Source: Acidovorax temperans
Lineage (GTDB): Bacteria > Pseudomonadota > Gammaproteobacteria > Burkholderiales > Burkholderiaceae_C
Assembly: GCF_006716905.1 (NCBI RefSeq)
Contig: NZ_VFPV01000002.1
Location: 310,001 to 374,000 of the forward strand
Reading direction: 5' to 3'
DNA: 64,000 nt
The notes under the pieces are model-generated. The model had not been told where the DNA came from. It did not search any database and saw nothing but the letters and a program-made list of their open reading frames with translations. A program made the position numbers and the translations under genes. Position 1 is the stretch's first letter. Each line of letters begins with the position of its first letter. Below are positions 60,551 to 64,000 of the stretch, piece after piece.

Positions 60551-62017
60551 ATGACCGACATGTTTCCTGTCCTGCGCGTGCTGGGCATTTTGGTGATGAT
60601 CTTTGCGTCGTCCCTGGTCTTGCCCACGGCGGTGTCGTGGTGGGCGCGCGATGGCGTCCTGTTTGTGTACCCGCTGTCGATGGCCGCCACGGCATTCGTC
60701 GGCGCATGGCTGTGGTGGAGCTTTCGCGTCTTTCGGCGTGAGCTGCAGCCGCGCCACGGGGTGATGCTGGTGTCGCTGGTGTGGCTGCTGCTGCCGCTGT
60801 TTGCCGCGCTGCCGCTGATGCTGGCGGGGCACCACCTTGGGCGACCCTTGTCGTTCACGCATGCGTACTTCGAGGCCGTTTCGGGCCTGACCACCACGGG
60901 CTCCACGGTGATGAGCGGGCTGGACCAGTTGCCGGTGTCCGTCAACGTCTGGCGCACGTTCTTGCAGTGGCTGGGCGGCATGGGCATTCTCATTTTGGCC
61001 GTGGCGGTGCTGCCCTTGCTGGGCGTGGGTGGCAGCCAGCTCTTCAAGGCCGAGGCCGCCGGGCCGGTGAAAGACGCCAAGCTCACGCCGCGCATGACCG
61101 GCACGGCCAAGGGGCTGTGGGGTGTGTATGCGTTGTTCTCCGTGGCTTGCGCCTTGGCCTACTGGCTGGGCGGCATGGCGCCGCTGGACGCGGTGATGCA
61201 CATGTTCACCACGGTGAGCCTGGGCGGGCTGTCGCCCTACGACGCGAGCTTTGGGCACTTTCAGTCGCCGCTGCTTGAAGCCATTGCCGTGGTCTTCATG
61301 CTGGTGGCCAGCTGCAACTTTGCGCTGTATTTCGTGGCCTTCCGCAAAGGCGACTGGCGCGGTTTTTGGCGCGACCCGGAGCTGCGCGCCACGCTGGGCA
61401 CGCTCATCGTGGGTGGCCTGGTCGTGTCGCTGCTGCTGTGGGCCAAGGGGGTGTATGAGCCACTGACTGCCTTGCGCCACGGCATGTTCAATGTGGTGTC
61501 GCTGGCCACCACCACGGGCTATGCCACGGTGGATTACCTCGGCTGGCCGGTGTTTGCGCCGGTGCTGATGCTGCTGCTGTCGGGCGTGGCCACCAGTGCG
61601 GGGTCCACCGGCTGCGGTATCAAGATGGTGCGCATGCTCATTCTGGTCAAGCAGGCCCGCCGCGAAATGACGCGGCTGGTGCACCCCCGCGCCGTGCAGC
61701 CGGTGCGCTTGGGCGATGCCGTGGTGGACAACCGCGTGATCTTCTCGGTGCTGGCCTTCATGCTGGTGTACGGCGCGACGGTGATTGGCCTGAGCATGGT
61801 GCTGCTGCTGACTGACCTGGACCCGGTGACGGCGTTTTCTGCCGTGCTGGCCAGCGTGAACTGTGCCGGGCCCGGGCTGGGCGCGGTGGGGCCAGCCTCC
61901 AACTTTGCGGTGCTGACGGACTTTCAGGTGTGGGTGTGCACGCTGGCCATGCTGCTGGGGCGGCTGGAGATTCTGAGCTTCATGGCCGTGCTCACCCCGG
62001 CGTTCTGGCGCCGTTGA
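60551..62017 (+). CDS. trkH: Trk system potassium uptake protein TrkH
   Basis: K+ channel-like transporter, 488 aa from the ATG at 60551 (a GTG 30 bp upstream is possible). The four selectivity-filter repeats are visible as TTTGSTVM, TTVSLGGLS, TTTGYATV and NCAGPGLG. About ten membrane helices. Partner of TrkA; with kup at the right edge this region handles K+ entry. Confidence 0.94.
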   Translation: MTDMFPVLRVLGILVMIFASSLVLPTAVSWWARDGVLFVYPLSMAATAFVGAWLWWSFRVFRRELQPRHGVMLVSLVWLLLPLFAALPLMLAGHHLGRPLSFTHAYFEAVSGLTTTGSTVMSGLDQLPVSVNVWRTFLQWLGGMGILILAVAVLPLLGVGGSQLFKAEAAGPVKDAKLTPRMTGTAKGLWGVYALFSVACALAYWLGGMAPLDAVMHMFTTVSLGGLSPYDASFGHFQSPLLEAIAVVFMLVASCNFALYFVAFRKGDWRGFWRDPELRATLGTLIVGGLVVSLLLWAKGVYEPLTALRHGMFNVVSLATTTGYATVDYLGWPVFAPVLMLLLSGVATSAGSTGCGIKMVRMLILVKQARREMTRLVHPRAVQPVRLGDAVVDNRVIFSVLAFMLVYGATVIGLSMVLLLTDLDPVTAFSAVLASVNCAGPGLGAVGPASNFAVLTDFQVWVCTLAMLLGRLEILSFMAVLTPAFWRR

Positions 62018-62138
62018 CGGCGAGCCTGGGATTTTTCGCCCAGCCGGGGTACCGGCATTGCGAAACCGGCGGTCGCCCCCACATCCCGGAATCCCAGTTC
62101 CCTACAATCGTCCTCCAACGTGTCCCCCGAGGGGTTTT

Positions 62139-63434
62139 ATGGTTCCGCATCTCATCACGGCCCTCACCGGGCCCATCAACGAGCTTGAACAGCGCATTCT
62201 GGATTCCATGCCTGCCATCGAGCGCTGGTTTCGTCTGGAGTGGATGGAGCACACGCCTCCGTTCTACACCTCGGTGGACATCCGCAACGCGGGCTTCAAG
62301 CTGGCGCCGGTGGATACCAACCTGTTTCCCGGCGGCTGGAACAACCTGACCAAGGAAATGTTGCCCCTGGCCGTGCAGGCGGCCATGGCGGCCATCGAAA
62401 AGATCTGCCCCGAAGCGCGCAACCTGCTGATCATTCCCGAGAACCATACCCGCAACACGTTCTATCTGGCCAACGTGGTGCAGCTGCAGCGCATCTTCAA
62501 CATGGCCGGCCTGAATGTGCGGGTGGGGTCCATCAGCCCGGAGATCAAGAAACCCACGCTCATCGAGTTGCCCAACGGAGATTCGGTGACGCTGGAGCCT
62601 GTGGTGCGTACCAAGGGGCGCCTGGGGCTCAAGAACTTTGACCCCTGCACCATCCTGCTCAACAACGACCTGTCTGCCGGTGCCCCCGGCATTCTGGAAG
62701 ACCTGCACGAGCAGTATCTGCTGCCGCCCTTGCACGCGGGCTGGAGCGTGCGCAGCAAGAGCACCCACTTCAAGAACTACGAAGAGGTGGCCAAGCGCTT
62801 CGGCAAGATGCTGGGCATTGACCCCTGGCTTATCAACCCGATGTTCAGCCAGGTGGGCGGGCTCAACTTTGCCGAGGACACCGGGTTGGACGCCCTGCAG
62901 GCCGCCACCGACGCGCTGCTGACCAAGGTGCGCCGCAAGTACAAGGAATACGGCATCAATGAAAAGCCGTTTGTGGTGATCAAGCCCGACAACGGCACCT
63001 ACGGCATGGGCATCATGACCGTACGCGACGCCAAGGAGCTGGACGCGCTCAACCGCAAAACCAAGAACAAGATGGCCGTCATCAAGGACGGCCAGACGGT
63101 GTCTGACGTCATCATCCAAGAAGGTGTGCTGACCCAGGAGCGGGTGAACGATGCGGTGGCCGAGCCGGTGGTCTACATGATGGACCGCTACGTGGTCGGC
63201 GGTTTCTACCGCATGCACGCCGAGCGTGGGGTGGACGAGAACCTCAATTCGCCCGGCGCCAGCTTTGTGCCCCTGGCCTTTGAGCACAGCACGCACATGC
63301 CCCAGCCGGGTGTGCGCCCTGGGGTCAGTGCGCCCAACCGGTTCTACATGTATGGCGTGGTGGCCCGCCTGGCCATGCTGGCGGCCAGCTACGAGCTGGA
63401 AGCCACCGACCCCGACGCCGAGGTGTACGACTGA
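62139..63434 (+). CDS. gshA: Glutamate-cysteine ligase, proteobacterial GshA type
   Basis: First step of glutathione synthesis; 431 aa, of the distinct beta-proteobacterial type rather than the E. coli type. Conserved regions include NAGFKLAPVDTNLFPGGWNN, IPENHTRNTFY, VIKPDNGTYGMGIM and GGFYRMH. The ATG at 62139 follows a -10-like TACAAT (62103-62108). No gshB follows here; kup does. Confidence 0.92.
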   Translation: MVPHLITALTGPINELEQRILDSMPAIERWFRLEWMEHTPPFYTSVDIRNAGFKLAPVDTNLFPGGWNNLTKEMLPLAVQAAMAAIEKICPEARNLLIIPENHTRNTFYLANVVQLQRIFNMAGLNVRVGSISPEIKKPTLIELPNGDSVTLEPVVRTKGRLGLKNFDPCTILLNNDLSAGAPGILEDLHEQYLLPPLHAGWSVRSKSTHFKNYEEVAKRFGKMLGIDPWLINPMFSQVGGLNFAEDTGLDALQAATDALLTKVRRKYKEYGINEKPFVVIKPDNGTYGMGIMTVRDAKELDALNRKTKNKMAVIKDGQTVSDVIIQEGVLTQERVNDAVAEPVVYMMDRYVVGGFYRMHAERGVDENLNSPGASFVPLAFEHSTHMPQPGVRPGVSAPNRFYMYGVVARLAMLAASYELEATDPDAEVYD

Positions 63435-63628
63435 CCCCCGGCTGTAGCGCTGCGGCTTGGCCGCCGCCCTTGCCACGTCTGGCCTTTGGACGCCAGGGGT
63501 GGTAGATGGCAGTTGTTGCGGTGCAACATATTTGATCGTTTGTACAGAAGCTTGTGCGGGCGGCGCAAAATAGCGCTCCCCCAAATCATGGAACCCCGCC
63601 CGGCTTGAGGGCCTGCGGGGTCGCTTCA

Positions 63629-64000
63629 GTGCAAAGCTCTTCCAAATCTTCGCTGGCGGCTCTCACGCTAGGCGCTATCGGTGTTGTCTACGGCGACATC
63701 GGCACGAGTGTTCTGTATGCCGTGAAAGAGGTGTTCGGCTCGGGGCATGTGCCCTTCACGCACGAGAACATCTACGGCATCCTGTCGATCTTCTTCTGGA
63801 CCCTCACGGTCATCGTGTCGCTCAAGTACGTGGTGCTGGTGCTGCGTGCGGACAACAACGGTGAGGGCGGCCTGATCGCCATGCTGGCGCTGGCATCGCA
63901 AGCCGTCAAAGACAAGCCCAAGCTGCGCGGCATGCTGCTTGCCGTCGGTATTTTTGGCACATCGCTGTTTTATGGGGATGGGGTCATCACTCCCGCCATC
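63629..64000 (+). CDS. kup: Low-affinity K+ transporter Kup, N-terminal part (cut by window edge)
   Basis: The first 124 residues of the KUP/HAK family: [60 protein letters not shown] and [15 protein letters not shown] are the family signatures. GTG at 63629 is the best start; no in-frame ATG lies just upstream. A CAAAATAGCGC -10-like element is about 55 bp upstream. Confidence 0.93.
   Translation, partial: MQSSSKSSLAALTLGAIGVVYGDIGTSVLYAVKEVFGSGHVPFTHENIYGILSIFFWTLTVIVSLKYVVLVLRADNNGEGGLIAMLALASQAVKDKPKLRGMLLAVGIFGTSLFYGDGVITPAI

Overview
The window looks like a chromosomal segment of a Comamonadaceae betaproteobacterium, probably Acidovorax-like. This is inferred from high GC, from family-typical gene neighbourhoods (hpf-ptsN-hprK, fur/bamE divergent, dapB-exbBD-leuS-lptE-holA-proA, purEK-sua5) and from several families of short dispersed palindromic repeats. 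No name can be proven from sequence alone. Coding density is high, both strands are used, and I saw no rRNA, tRNA, CRISPR array or prophage.

Layout. 1-10.3 kb: the start of transketolase, speD-murU, a membrane protein of unknown function, pepP, a CPBP protease, pyruvate kinase, a PAP2 phosphatase divergent from an OmpR/PmrA-type two-component system with a PmrA-like box between them, and class II aldolase. 10.3-15.7 kb: transhydrogenase pntAB and an acyl-CoA ligase. 15.8-17.3 kb: IS4-family copy A. 17.3-19.4 kb: mtnN and corA. 19.6-26.7 kb: a nitrite assimilation block on the minus strand (nirB, nirD, a NIT-ANTAR sensor/antiterminator, a FocA/NirC transporter, a PP2C phosphatase-kinase fusion). 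27.1-29.2 kb: a UDG-fold protein that is probably the polymerase III psi subunit, then rimI and tsaB. 29.4-33.9 kb: dacB, a SemiSWEET, a lipoprotein hydrolase and a GDSL-family protein that has lost its catalytic residues. 34-40.4 kb: sua5, purK, purE, IS copy B, cnoX, purC. 40.8-50.9 kb: hpf, IS copy C, ptsN, hprK, fur, bamE, dapB, exbBD, leuS, lptE. 51-58.8 kb: arginase, a chemoreceptor, holA, an FAD oxidoreductase, a small hypothetical protein, proA. 58.9-64 kb: trkA, trkH, gshA and the start of kup.

The most unusual signals are mobile or repetitive. Three IS4-family copies, each 1442 bp with identical 443-aa transposases, all sit inside GC-rich hairpins followed by T-runs (terminator-like targets). 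The 11-bp target duplication is the palindrome core, so a hairpin survives on each side, and the IS carries its own inward-facing terminator at each end. A second system is a roughly 56-bp two-hairpin repeat with about a dozen copies. Copies or derivatives lie in frame inside mtnN, murU, leuS, purK and probably proA; another supplies the stop codon of mtnN, and another forms the terminator of lptE.

Functionally, the window joins central carbon metabolism (pyk, fba, tkt), redox balance (pntAB, gshA, cnoX), purine synthesis (purC, purE, purK), potassium uptake (trkAH, kup), envelope and peptidoglycan work (murU, dacB, bamE, lptE), and nitrite assimilation with its own RNA-level sensor. A paired GTAAC-N6-GTAAC motif lies upstream of pyk, fba and the chemoreceptor and may mark a shared regulator.
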